A stretch of 27,125 nt of DNA from a virus, in the IMG/VR virus record IMGVR_UViG_3300042555_002425, positions 1-27,125 of that record. The stretch is one strand, 5' to 3'. Made by a program: the position numbers and the translations under genes. Position 1 is the first letter of the stretch. Every line of letters starts with the position of its first letter. This document shows, one piece after another, positions 20,969 through 26,938 of this stretch. The notes beneath the pieces were generated by a model that was given only the letters and a program-made list of their open reading frames with translations, did not search any database and was not told the origin of the DNA.

Positions 20969-21224
20969 TCAGGCTCCCGAGTCCAAGCCCCGGCGCCGCT
21001 CACTGCCGCCCCCCGATGGGCCCACGGTTCTTTATGGCCGGCGGGTTTACGGAAGGGCCCAAAAGCGCGCAGAGGCCACTCTCACCGTCATGGTCACTCT
21101 CCGATCTGACAGCGCGGCCGCAGTTCTCAAGCTGGCAAAAAAGCACCGGCTCAGCCGGGCCGGTGCGGCCCACCACCTGATCCGCCTGGCTGCGGGCCTC
21201 AAACCTCTTCCCCCTCTGGATTGA
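20961..21224 (+). CDS. Ribbon-helix-helix-like protein, 87 aa
   Basis: After a basic, Pro-rich N-terminal tail (MDDQAPESKPRRRSLPPPDG) comes ATLTVMVTLRSDSAAAVLKL followed by AKKHRLSRAGAAHHLIRLAA. A short strand (TVMVTLRS), helix A (AAVLKLAKKHR) and helix B after 'LSRAGA' match the ribbon-helix-helix fold used by small phage repressors. A regulator of this operon is likely. Confidence 0.6.
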   Translation: MDDQAPESKPRRRSLPPPDGPTVLYGRRVYGRAQKRAEATLTVMVTLRSDSAAAVLKLAKKHRLSRAGAAHHLIRLAAGLKPLPPLD

Positions 21225-21229
21225 ATCTC

Positions 21230-21790
21230 ATGGCATCCGAAACTTTCTACAGCCCCAAGGCTCCGGTGCGTTATGCGCGCCTGGTTCATGCTGGATTCTA
21301 CAAAGACAAATGGAGCTACAGTGTCGAGTTAATTTTGACCGACGCCGACCCAGCCCATAAAGCCTTTCTGGACAAACTTGAATCAGAGTTTGTAGCTCTT
21401 TACGGCACCAAGCGCCAATCTGCCGAGAACGGTAAGCCTTGGCTCAGCCTTGGCAATGGTACAACTCGCGTCAAATTCAAAACCAACCGATTCGAGAATA
21501 GCGACGGCACTTTGAGCAAAGGGCCTCGACTGGTTGACGCAAAAAAGCAACCCTGGAACGGGCAAGAAATTGGCAACGGTTCCGAGATGATTATTGGATT
21601 CACTGTTGGAGGCTGGAAAGAAGATGTTGGGATCTCTCTTCATCCCAAAGCGTGCCAGGTTGTCTCCTTTGTGCCCCGCGAAGACACTAGCGGCGATGAG
21701 GTTGCCGAAGGTTTCGAGGAGCAGGAGGGCTACAGCGTGGCCGCCGCCGACGGCTACCACGACGAGTTCGGCGACGAGCCCCCCTTCTGA
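21230..21790 (+). CDS. Single-stranded DNA-binding protein (DUF2815/gp2.5-like)
   Basis: From the ATG at 21230 the 186-residue protein starts MASETFYSPKAPVRYARLVH and continues AGFYKDKWSYSVELILTDAD. It has an OB-fold-like beta core and later IGFTVGGWKEDVGISLHPKA and QVVSFVPREDTSG. Its C-terminus is acidic and ends DEFGDEPPF. The acidic tail with a terminal Phe is the hallmark of SSB proteins that recruit replication partners. It would coat single-stranded DNA made by the primase-helicase and exonuclease. An in-frame TTG at 21221 is a weaker start. Confidence 0.75.
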   Translation: MASETFYSPKAPVRYARLVHAGFYKDKWSYSVELILTDADPAHKAFLDKLESEFVALYGTKRQSAENGKPWLSLGNGTTRVKFKTNRFENSDGTLSKGPRLVDAKKQPWNGQEIGNGSEMIIGFTVGGWKEDVGISLHPKACQVVSFVPREDTSGDEVAEGFEEQEGYSVAAADGYHDEFGDEPPF

Positions 21791-21936
21791 TGGACAGGCC
21801 TACCGCCGGCCTTGCAGTCCTGGCGATCCTGCTGGCCCTGGTCGCCATGGCCGTGGGGTTGATGCACCCACCCCTCTGGGGGCTCGCCATCGTGCTCGGC
21901 GTGGTGGCAGTGCTGGGCTCCCCCTCGCCGCCCTGA
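21790..21936 (+). CDS. Two-helix small membrane protein, 48 aa
   Basis: The ATG at 21790 shares its first base with the preceding stop (TGATG). The protein reads MDRPTAGLAVLAILLALVAM, then AVGLMHPPLWGLAIVLGVVA and VLGSPSPP, giving two hydrophobic helices separated by a short HPP turn. Its length and topology resemble class II holins, although the position in an early operon argues for another role. Confidence that it is real comes from the tight coupling. Confidence 0.55.
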   Translation: MDRPTAGLAVLAILLALVAMAVGLMHPPLWGLAIVLGVVAVLGSPSPP

Positions 21937-21939
21937 TCC

Positions 21940-22764
21940 ATGGCCTCTACCGGCGATGACACGATCGCTTATTGGCTGGGGCAGGCCGGCCGGGTTCCGC
22001 TTCTCTCCGCCGCCGAGGCCATCCACCTCGGCGCTCTGGTGAGGAGGTGGCAGGACTGGGAGCCCAGCCCTGACGAGGCCCCTGCAGCAGTCCGCCGCCG
22101 GGGCCTCCGGGCCCGCGACCGGATGGTGTCAGCCAATCTGCGGCTGGTCGTCTCGGTCGCCAAGGAATGCTCCTACCACGACGCGCCCTTAATCGATCGG
22201 TTCCAGAGCGGCTCGCTCGGGCTGGCGCGAGCGGTTGAGAAGTTTGATCCCAGCAGGGGTTACACCTTCGCCACCTACGCCTATTGGTGGATCCGCCAGG
22301 CGATTGACAAAGGGGAGCTGGACGAAAAAACGATTCGGCTCCCAGGCCCGGCTCACGCCGCCCTCCGTGGCCGCAGGAACGGGGCCTGTCCCGCTCACCT
22401 GCTGGAGGCCGCCCTGTCCGTGGCCAGCTTGCTGTCGCTGGATTCTCCGGTCCCCGGGAACGACCGCGACCTAGGCGAGACGCTCGCCGCGCCGACGCCG
22501 GGGCCAGGGTTTGACGCCGAGGAGCTGGACGCCCGGCTGATGTGCCTGGACCCGATCGAGCTCCGGCTGATCGGCGGCCGTTGGGGGCTGAAGGGGCAGC
22601 GTCGCACCCTCTCTCAGCTCGCCGCTCAGGAGGCCGTTTCTCAAGGCGAGGTGCGGAAGCTGCTGGCCATCGCCATGGCCAAGATGCGGGGGGAGCCGGT
22701 GCCGGTGGCGGTGGCGAGGCGGAAGCCCAGGCCGAGGCCGTTGGGTCCGCCGCCGCATCTGTAG
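21940..22764 (+). CDS. Phage sigma-70-family RNA polymerase sigma factor
   Basis: This 274-residue protein carries DTIAYWLGQAGRVPLLSAAE (region 1.2-like) and RARDRMVSANLRLVVSVAKE (2.1). LIDRFQSGSLGLARAVEKFD and PSRGYTFATYAYWWIRQAID (2.2-2.4) are the core polymerase- and -10-binding helices. The C-terminal part has LMCLDPIELRLIGGRWGLKG and QRRTLSQLAAQEAVSQGEVR, a region 4 HTH that reads the -35 box. Region 3 seems shortened, and the tail (about 30 residues) is basic and Pro-rich. It probably directs the host polymerase to phage promoters. The ATG at 21940 is 3 bp after the previous stop. Confidence 0.9.
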   Translation: MASTGDDTIAYWLGQAGRVPLLSAAEAIHLGALVRRWQDWEPSPDEAPAAVRRRGLRARDRMVSANLRLVVSVAKECSYHDAPLIDRFQSGSLGLARAVEKFDPSRGYTFATYAYWWIRQAIDKGELDEKTIRLPGPAHAALRGRRNGACPAHLLEAALSVASLLSLDSPVPGNDRDLGETLAAPTPGPGFDAEELDARLMCLDPIELRLIGGRWGLKGQRRTLSQLAAQEAVSQGEVRKLLAIAMAKMRGEPVPVAVARRKPRPRPLGPPPHL

Positions 22765-22823
22765 GAGCCATGCCGGGCGGTAGAGGGCTGCCAGCTCAGC
22801 CTCGGACTTTCGACTCTGAACCC

Positions 22824-23903
22824 ATGAGTCTCCGCATGATCGACACCTTCAGCGGTATCGGCGGCTTCAGCCTCGCCGCTCGCTGGCTGGGCGGGATTGA
22901 AACCGTGCAGTTTGTGGAGCGTGAGCCGTTCTGCCAGCGCATCCTCGCCAAACACTGGCCCACTGTTCCTATTCACGATGACATCTGCACCTTCCAACCC
23001 CCCCCCAATTCAGCCGACATTGTTTGCGGTGGATTCCCTTGCCAGGACATCAGCCAAGCCGGGAAGGGCGCCGGCCTGGCTGGCAGCCGATCGGGCCTTT
23101 TCTACGAACTGCTCAGAGTCGTTTGCCTTGTGGGACCGCGCTACGTCGTCTTGGAGAACGTCGCAGCGATCACTTACCGAGGGATGGACGACGTTCTCGG
23201 AGCGCTGGCCGAGGCAGGGTATGACGCTGAATGGGCGTGCATACCGGCAGCGGCTGTGGGTGCCTGCCATCAGCGGGACCGCTGGTGGTGCGTTGCCTAC
23301 GCCCAGGGCCGCGCAAGGGATGCTTCACCGCCTCCGGAGTCCAGAGGCGATCGGGGACCATCAAAGCAGGCTGGAGGATTTCATTGCGATGTTGCCCACA
23401 CCAAGAACATGCTCAGCCACGGCGGCTTCGGTCAACAGCAGGGGCAACATCGAGGGCGATCGGTTTCCGAATCTGGAGACAGTGATTGGGCGAATGCTTC
23501 CGACCCCATCAGCCTGCCTGGCAAACGACGGAGAACGCACGGAGACGTGGCTGGCCAGGCGGGAGCGGGTCAAAGCCATAAGGATGAACGGCAACGGGAT
23601 GGGAATGCCGCTGGCGATTGCTGCGCAACTCCTGACTCCATGCGCCAGCGACTGGAAAGGCCGGACGAACTGGGAGGCAGCAGGGCGCCATGGCCCGCAG
23701 CGATTGCCCGATTGTCTCCCGACTGGCGCAGCTACCTATCTGAACCCGTCCTTTGTCGAGGAGATGATGGGCTATCCGGTCGGGTGGACCGCCTGAAGGC
23801 GCTGGGCAATGCCGTGGTGCCTCAGGTGGCGATGGTGCCGCTGGCGCGGGTGCTGGAGCTGGAGTCATGCCTCAGCTTCCCAACCCCCGCAGCCACCCCA
23901 TAA
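22824..23903 (+). CDS. DNA cytosine-5 methyltransferase (Dcm type)
   Basis: This 359-residue enzyme transfers a methyl group from S-adenosylmethionine to cytosine C5. DTFSGIGGFSLAARW (7-21) binds AdoMet (motif I), GGFPCQDIS (69-77) holds the catalytic Cys (motif IV), LENVAA (110-115) is motif VI, QRDRWW (150-155) is motif VIII, and LKALGNAVVPQ (from 324) is motif X. The variable target-recognition stretch is about 165-310. An in-frame ATG at 22770 would add 18 residues. The gene's +1 frame contains a second long protein-like ORF (22978-23796). The 3' end overlaps the convergent minus gene by 32 bp. Confidence 0.9.
   Translation: MSLRMIDTFSGIGGFSLAARWLGGIETVQFVEREPFCQRILAKHWPTVPIHDDICTFQPPPNSADIVCGGFPCQDISQAGKGAGLAGSRSGLFYELLRVVCLVGPRYVVLENVAAITYRGMDDVLGALAEAGYDAEWACIPAAAVGACHQRDRWWCVAYAQGRARDASPPPESRGDRGPSKQAGGFHCDVAHTKNMLSHGGFGQQQGQHRGRSVSESGDSDWANASDPISLPGKRRRTHGDVAGQAGAGQSHKDERQRDGNAAGDCCATPDSMRQRLERPDELGGSRAPWPAAIARLSPDWRSYLSEPVLCRGDDGLSGRVDRLKALGNAVVPQVAMVPLARVLELESCLSFPTPAATP
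22978..23796 (+). CDS. Overlapping +1-frame ORF of the Dcm gene ('ARTSA/SSWRTSQ/LPTP' protein)
   Basis: Read in the +1 frame of the methyltransferase from an ATG at 22978, 272 residues are open. The text has the features of a known hypothetical phage protein type as I remember it: LARTSAKPGRAPAW (21-34), ATSSWRTSQRSL (55-66), FSERWPRQGMTLNGRAYR (73-90), several LPTP boxes (ALPTPR, MLPTPRT, MLPTPSA, LTPCASDWKGR), and a C-terminal LNPSFVEEMMGYPVGWTA. Each block falls on the +1 frame of a Dcm motif (CQDISQA, VLENVA, AEAGYDAEW, SEPVLCRGDDG). Whether it is translated is unknown; no Shine-Dalgarno sequence is evident. Confidence 0.45.
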   Translation: MTSAPSNPPPIQPTLFAVDSLARTSAKPGRAPAWLAADRAFSTNCSESFALWDRATSSWRTSQRSLTEGWTTFSERWPRQGMTLNGRAYRQRLWVPAISGTAGGALPTPRAAQGMLHRLRSPEAIGDHQSRLEDFIAMLPTPRTCSATAASVNSRGNIEGDRFPNLETVIGRMLPTPSACLANDGERTETWLARRERVKAIRMNGNGMGMPLAIAAQLLTPCASDWKGRTNWEAAGRHGPQRLPDCLPTGAATYLNPSFVEEMMGYPVGWTA

Positions 23904-24135
23904 CCCCACGGCCCGGCCGCTCCAGCGCCGCCACCTGTGCCTCCAGCTCTCGCAGCCGCTCGAGCAGCTGCTTCAGTGCCTGAGCCCCGTTCACCTGGGC
24001 CGCCAGACTGAGGGTGAGCTGCCGCTCCAGCTCTTCACGCGAGAGCCGCGGCACCGCCCGCCGGGCCGCCTCAAAGTGCCAAGCCGCCGATGGGCTGACA
24101 TCGGGATCGAGCCACACAGATTCGCCCTCAACCAT
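23872..24135 (-). CDS. Coiled-coil hypothetical protein, 87 aa
   Basis: This is the only leftward gene in the 19838-25352 block. It reads MVEGESVWLDPDVSPSAAWH, then FEAARRAVPRLSREELERQL and a heptad-rich segment (AQVNGAQALKQLLERLRELE, AQVAALERPG), ending GVMGWLRGLGS. The consistent hydrophobic spacing argues for a real coiled coil. The ATG at 24135 sits inside the start of the divergent plus gene (24134), so the two starts overlap almost head to head. A GTG at 24141 is an alternative start. Its 3' end overlaps the Dcm gene. Confidence 0.55.
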   Translation of the reverse strand: MVEGESVWLDPDVSPSAAWHFEAARRAVPRLSREELERQLTLSLAAQVNGAQALKQLLERLRELEAQVAALERPGRGVMGWLRGLGS

Positions 24136-24342
24136 GACCACCGCAGCAGCTCAGCCTCCTCAGTCTGATGAGCCCGTCGAGGCCTACGTGCTGCTGCACC
24201 GTGACACCGGCATGGTCTTGTACTCGACCCATGCCACCGCCACCGCAGTCCACCGGGCAAACCAGCGCCTCGGGGAGTGCGGTGTGCGGCATCGATACGT
24301 GGCCGCCAGGCTGCTGCCGCATGGGGGGGGGTGGAGGCGTGA
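24134..24342 (+). pseudogene. Small gene broken at a G9 tract and split by methyltransferase insertion
   Basis: The ATG at 24134 opens MTTAAAQPPQSDEPVEAYVL, then LHRDTGMVLYSTHATATAVH and RHRYVAARLLPHG, good protein text of about 65 residues. At 24323-24331 a run of nine G throws the frame into shadow text to 24538. With one more G (or two fewer) the frame would end at the TGA of GTGA (24339-24342), a 4-bp overlap with the methyltransferase GTG. The segment encoding ARLLPHG is duplicated after the methyltransferase gene, where the reading frame continues as VAEANQPPSCQTDT and stops. Confidence 0.5.
24303..24326. repeat. 24-bp direct repeat, left of methyltransferase
   Basis: CCGCCAGGCTGCTGCCGCAT followed by four G; matches 25356-25379 at 23 of 24 positions. 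The two copies flank the adenine/cytosine methyltransferase gene. Confidence 0.9.
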
Positions 24343-25352
24343 CGCTGGCCCTGCACCTTGGCGACTGCCTCGACGTGTTGCGCACCCTGCCCGATTGCAG
24401 CGTGGATGCGGTGGTGACCGATCCGCCGTACTACCGCGTCAAGGGAGAGGATTGGGATCGCCAATGGGACAACCCAGAGGCTTTCTTGATTTGGCTAGAT
24501 CAGGTCGCCGAGCAATGGCAACGGGTTCTCAGGCCTAACGGGTCGCTCTATTGCTTTGCCTCCCCGCAAATGGCGGCACGGGTTGAGGTGATGCTGGGGC
24601 GGCGGTTCCAGGTGCTGAACTCGCTGGTGTGGTCCAAGCCTTTTGCTATGCACAATCGTGCGTGCAAGGAAAGCCTGCGGTCCTATTTTCCCGCCACCGA
24701 GCGCATCGTCTTTGCCGAGCAGTTCGGGGCGGATGGCGCGGCTATGGACGGAAGCGGCTACAGCGGCGCCTGCGATAGATTGCGGGGGTTCGTGTTTGAG
24801 CGGCTTCGGCTTTACCTTGACAGCGAGCGCGAAGCGGCTGGCTTCACCGTTCGGCAGGTGGCTGAAGCCTTCCAGGCCAAGTCCGGCAGTCGCACAGTTA
24901 CCGGGATGGCGGGGCACTGGTTCAGCCGTGTTCAGTGGACTTTGCCCACGGCCGAGAATTACGCCTGGCTGCAGGACTTATTCAGCTACGAGTACCTCCG
25001 GCGCGAGTACGAGGACCTCCGGCGCGAGTACGAGGACCTCCGGCGCCCGTTCAGCGTCACCCGTTTTGATCCGTTCACCGATGTTTGGACCTTCCGCACT
25101 GTTCAGGCACGGCCAGGGAAGCACCCATGCGAGAAGCCTCAGGCACTGCTCCGGCACATCATCGGCAGCAGCACCAGGCCCGGCGCCTTAGTGCTCGACT
25201 CTTTTGCCGGCAGCGGAGCAACGGGCCAGGCCTGTCTTGCCTTGGGCCGGGAGTTCATCGGCATTGAGCGCTGCCCCCACTGGCACCGCGTCGCGTCCCA
25301 GTCGCTGAAAGCGATTCAGCCCGACCTGTTCAGCTCAGGCTGCGCAGCATGA
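24339..25352 (+). CDS. N4/N6 DNA methyltransferase (beta class)
   Basis: The 337-residue enzyme (GTG at 24339; an ATG at 24321 would add six residues, mostly Gly) starts VTLALHLGDCLDVLRTLPDC. TDPPYY (27-32) is catalytic motif IV, and DSFAGSGATGQA (from 287) is the AdoMet-binding motif I. This IV-before-I order defines the beta class, which methylates adenine N6 or cytosine N4. The target-recognition region contains EYLRREYEDLRREYEDLRRP, encoded by two exact 21-bp repeats (25005-25046) and a third partial copy. It probably protects phage DNA or regulates it. No restriction partner is visible. Confidence 0.88.
   Translation: MTLALHLGDCLDVLRTLPDCSVDAVVTDPPYYRVKGEDWDRQWDNPEAFLIWLDQVAEQWQRVLRPNGSLYCFASPQMAARVEVMLGRRFQVLNSLVWSKPFAMHNRACKESLRSYFPATERIVFAEQFGADGAAMDGSGYSGACDRLRGFVFERLRLYLDSEREAAGFTVRQVAEAFQAKSGSRTVTGMAGHWFSRVQWTLPTAENYAWLQDLFSYEYLRREYEDLRREYEDLRRPFSVTRFDPFTDVWTFRTVQARPGKHPCEKPQALLRHIIGSSTRPGALVLDSFAGSGATGQACLALGREFIGIERCPHWHRVASQSLKAIQPDLFSSGCAA
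25005..25046. repeat. Two 21-bp tandem repeats in the methyltransferase recognition domain
   Basis: GAGTACGAGGACCTCCGGCG plus C occurs at 25005-25025 and 25026-25046, with a shorter related unit at 24990-25004. Each adds EYEDLRR to the protein. Confidence 0.9.
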
Positions 25353-25423
25353 TCACCGCCAGGCTGCTTCCGCATGGGGTGGCGGAGGCAAATCAGCCGC
25401 CTTCCTGCCAGACCGACACATAG
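25349..25423 (+). pseudogene. Displaced 3' end of the small gene at 24134
   Basis: A 24-residue frame, MITARLLPHGVAEANQPPSC then QTDT, starts in an ATGA overlap with the methyltransferase stop. Its ARLLPHG segment is the same as that at 24303-24326 and in the same phase. Joining the left copy to this one would restore an intact protein of about 78 residues. Its 3' end overlaps the convergent transpeptidase gene by 31 bp. Confidence 0.5.
25356..25379. repeat. 24-bp direct repeat, right of methyltransferase
   Basis: Second copy of 24303-24326, one mismatch. Confidence 0.9.
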
Positions 25424-26115
25424 ATGGTCCCCATCTGGGCCAAGGGGAGCACGCGATCCCTGAGGTCCTTGTTGTGCATCCGAATGCACCCGAGCGTGGG
25501 ATGGAGCGGCTGCAGTGGCAGCCACGCGCCAGGCCATCCGCAGGCGGTGCCGCCCCCGTGGATCATGATGCCGTCCCGCCCGTCCCGGCTGCCTGGCCCT
25601 TCCTGCCCTTCCATGCCCTCCAGGTCGAACGAAAACCACCCATAGGAACGCCGATCGATTGAGAAGGTAGTGGTCGGATCAGCCTCGTAATCCCGATAGA
25701 TGGCGCCGACGCGATAAAGCCCCGGCGGGGTGTCGCTGCTGCGCGATCTCCAGTCCGTCTCGGTGGACTGCCCCCGCGCCAGGGCCGCCACCTTCCAGAG
25801 CTGCTGCCCCTTGTGATCAAAAGCGGCGATCGTTTCGGCCCGGTCGTCCATCACCAGGTGGTGATCACCGGGCTTCAGGTGGGGCCGCCTCTTCGGCCCC
25901 ACCAGCCCGACCCGCTGCGGCTCGGGTGCTGGCGGCTTCGGTGCCGCCGCCGGGCTGCCCGCGGCCCTCCAGTCCGCCGTAAAAGCGCGGCGCTGCTCAG
26001 GCGTCAGAGCCTGATCCAGGGCCGAGAACGCAGCCAGCTGATGGGGCTCCAGCTTGCCAGCCTTGACGGCGTGCTCGACGGCGGCGCGGACTGATGCGGT
26101 GGTGAGGTTGGTCAT
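25393..26115 (-). CDS. L,D-transpeptidase-type (YkuD) wall enzyme
   Basis: From the ATG at 26115 the 240-residue protein begins MTNLTTASVRAAVEHAVKAG. The N-terminal 50 residues are helical (QLAAFSALDQALTPEQRRAF), followed by an Ala/Pro linker (54-66). The C-terminal catalytic domain has the YkuD signature: GIMIHGGG (182-189, His186) and HPTLGCIRMHNKDL (205-218, Cys210). Such enzymes cut or cross-link peptide stems of peptidoglycan. There is no signal peptide, and it sits next to tail genes, so it may be a virion-associated or lysis enzyme rather than a housekeeping transpeptidase. Confidence 0.8.
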   Translation of the reverse strand: MTNLTTASVRAAVEHAVKAGKLEPHQLAAFSALDQALTPEQRRAFTADWRAAGSPAAAPKPPAPEPQRVGLVGPKRRPHLKPGDHHLVMDDRAETIAAFDHKGQQLWKVAALARGQSTETDWRSRSSDTPPGLYRVGAIYRDYEADPTTTFSIDRRSYGWFSFDLEGMEGQEGPGSRDGRDGIMIHGGGTACGWPGAWLPLQPLHPTLGCIRMHNKDLRDRVLPLAQMGTIYVSVWQEGG

Positions 26116-26119
26116 GGGG

Positions 26120-26488
26120 TCATCCAACAGAGAGCAGGGACACGGCCACGTCGTAGAGACCCCCGTCCAATGGGGTTTCCTCCGGAGGGCCGGAATAGCG
26201 CCAGACAAACCCGATCGGCACCACGTCGTAGCGGTTGCTGTGCATGCGCCAGAGATGAACCGGGATTGTGAACGACCGGGTGAGACCGTGGGCGTCGAAG
26301 TGGCCGGTGATCTGCCGGGCCTTGGTCAGCGACAGGGCCGGGAAGCCCAGGACCATGGGCACGTCCACCGCAACGGTGCCATGCAGGAACCGCGTCTCGT
26401 CCCCGTTGTTGAAGCTGGCCGTGCTGATTGGATGCGCCCCCAGGTCGTAGGAGCGCTTCAGCGGCTCGATGGAGGGGAAGATCGTCAT
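26120..26488 (-). CDS. Putative tail protein, 122 aa
   Basis: The protein begins MTIFPSIEPLKRSYDLGAHP and continues STASFNNGDETRFLHGTVAV, VPMVLGFPALSLTKARQITG and WRYSGPPEETPLDGGLYDVA, ending SLLSVG. The order 'FPS-x-P-x-R-x-Y-x-x-G', a GFPALS helix and a final WRYxGPP beta region resembles small tail/baseplate-type proteins as I remember them. It lies 1 bp from a structural-type gene and 4 bp from the wall enzyme. The family call rests on pattern and position. Confidence 0.55.
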   Translation of the reverse strand: MTIFPSIEPLKRSYDLGAHPISTASFNNGDETRFLHGTVAVDVPMVLGFPALSLTKARQITGHFDAHGLTRSFTIPVHLWRMHSNRYDVVPIGFVWRYSGPPEETPLDGGLYDVAVSLLSVG

Positions 26489-26913
26489 CAGACCGGCGCG
26501 GGGAGGGGGAGCGTCCAGGTGCTGGCGTTCCAGGTCATGGTGGTGGAGCTGCTCACCAGATCAGTGCCATTGTCGATGCAGCACACCAGCTCATCGGCGC
26601 TGCTGGCGCCGCCGCGGGCCCGGTAGACGATCATTTTACGTGCCGTCAGGGAGCTGTTTAGCCAGCTCACCGCCGGGATTGTGAGCGTGAGAACGTGCGT
26701 GGTGGTGTTGAGGCTGGCCGTGAGAGTGAGCGCCACGCCCCCGGCGGTGTAGCCGGTTCCGCTGACCTCGTTGGTGATGCTGCTGCGCTTGCTATGGGCG
26801 CCCCGATCCTCGGCATAGGAGCCGGTCACCAGCATGGCCTTGTAGCTGTGCGAGGTGTTGGCAGCCCCGCTGGCCATGTCAGCCAGGAAGGAATCGTAAA
26901 TGATGCTGGCCAT
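26488..26913 (-). CDS. Virion/tail-associated protein, 141 aa
   Basis: It begins MASIIYDSFLADMASGAANT and has SYKAMLVTGSYAEDRGAHSK, RSSITNEVSGTGYTAGGVAL, a Thr-rich beta region, and ARKMIVYRARGGASSADELV. The opening ('x-I-Y-D-S-F-L-A-D'), 'VTGSYxxDxGAHSxRS' and 'TNEVSGTGYTAGG' are, as I recall, typical of a widespread phage structural protein of about 140 residues. It shares its last base with the start of the next gene. Location beside a LamG-like protein supports tail or fibre function. Confidence 0.65.
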   Translation of the reverse strand: MASIIYDSFLADMASGAANTSHSYKAMLVTGSYAEDRGAHSKRSSITNEVSGTGYTAGGVALTLTASLNTTTHVLTLTIPAVSWLNSSLTARKMIVYRARGGASSADELVCCIDNGTDLVSSSTTMTWNASTWTLPLPAPV

Positions 26914-26938
26914 TCAGCCTCGGGAGTCTGAGAGCATG

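Noticed and set aside
21947-22771. Minus-strand ORF of 274 residues opposite the sigma gene
   Set aside because: Pro/Ala/Arg-rich antisense shadow; the sigma factor motifs on the plus strand are unambiguous.
22542-22823. Upstream extension of the Dcm frame into the sigma gene
   Set aside because: The text is Gly/Ala/Arg-rich shadow of the sigma gene; the enzyme's motif I begins a few residues after the ATG at 22824.
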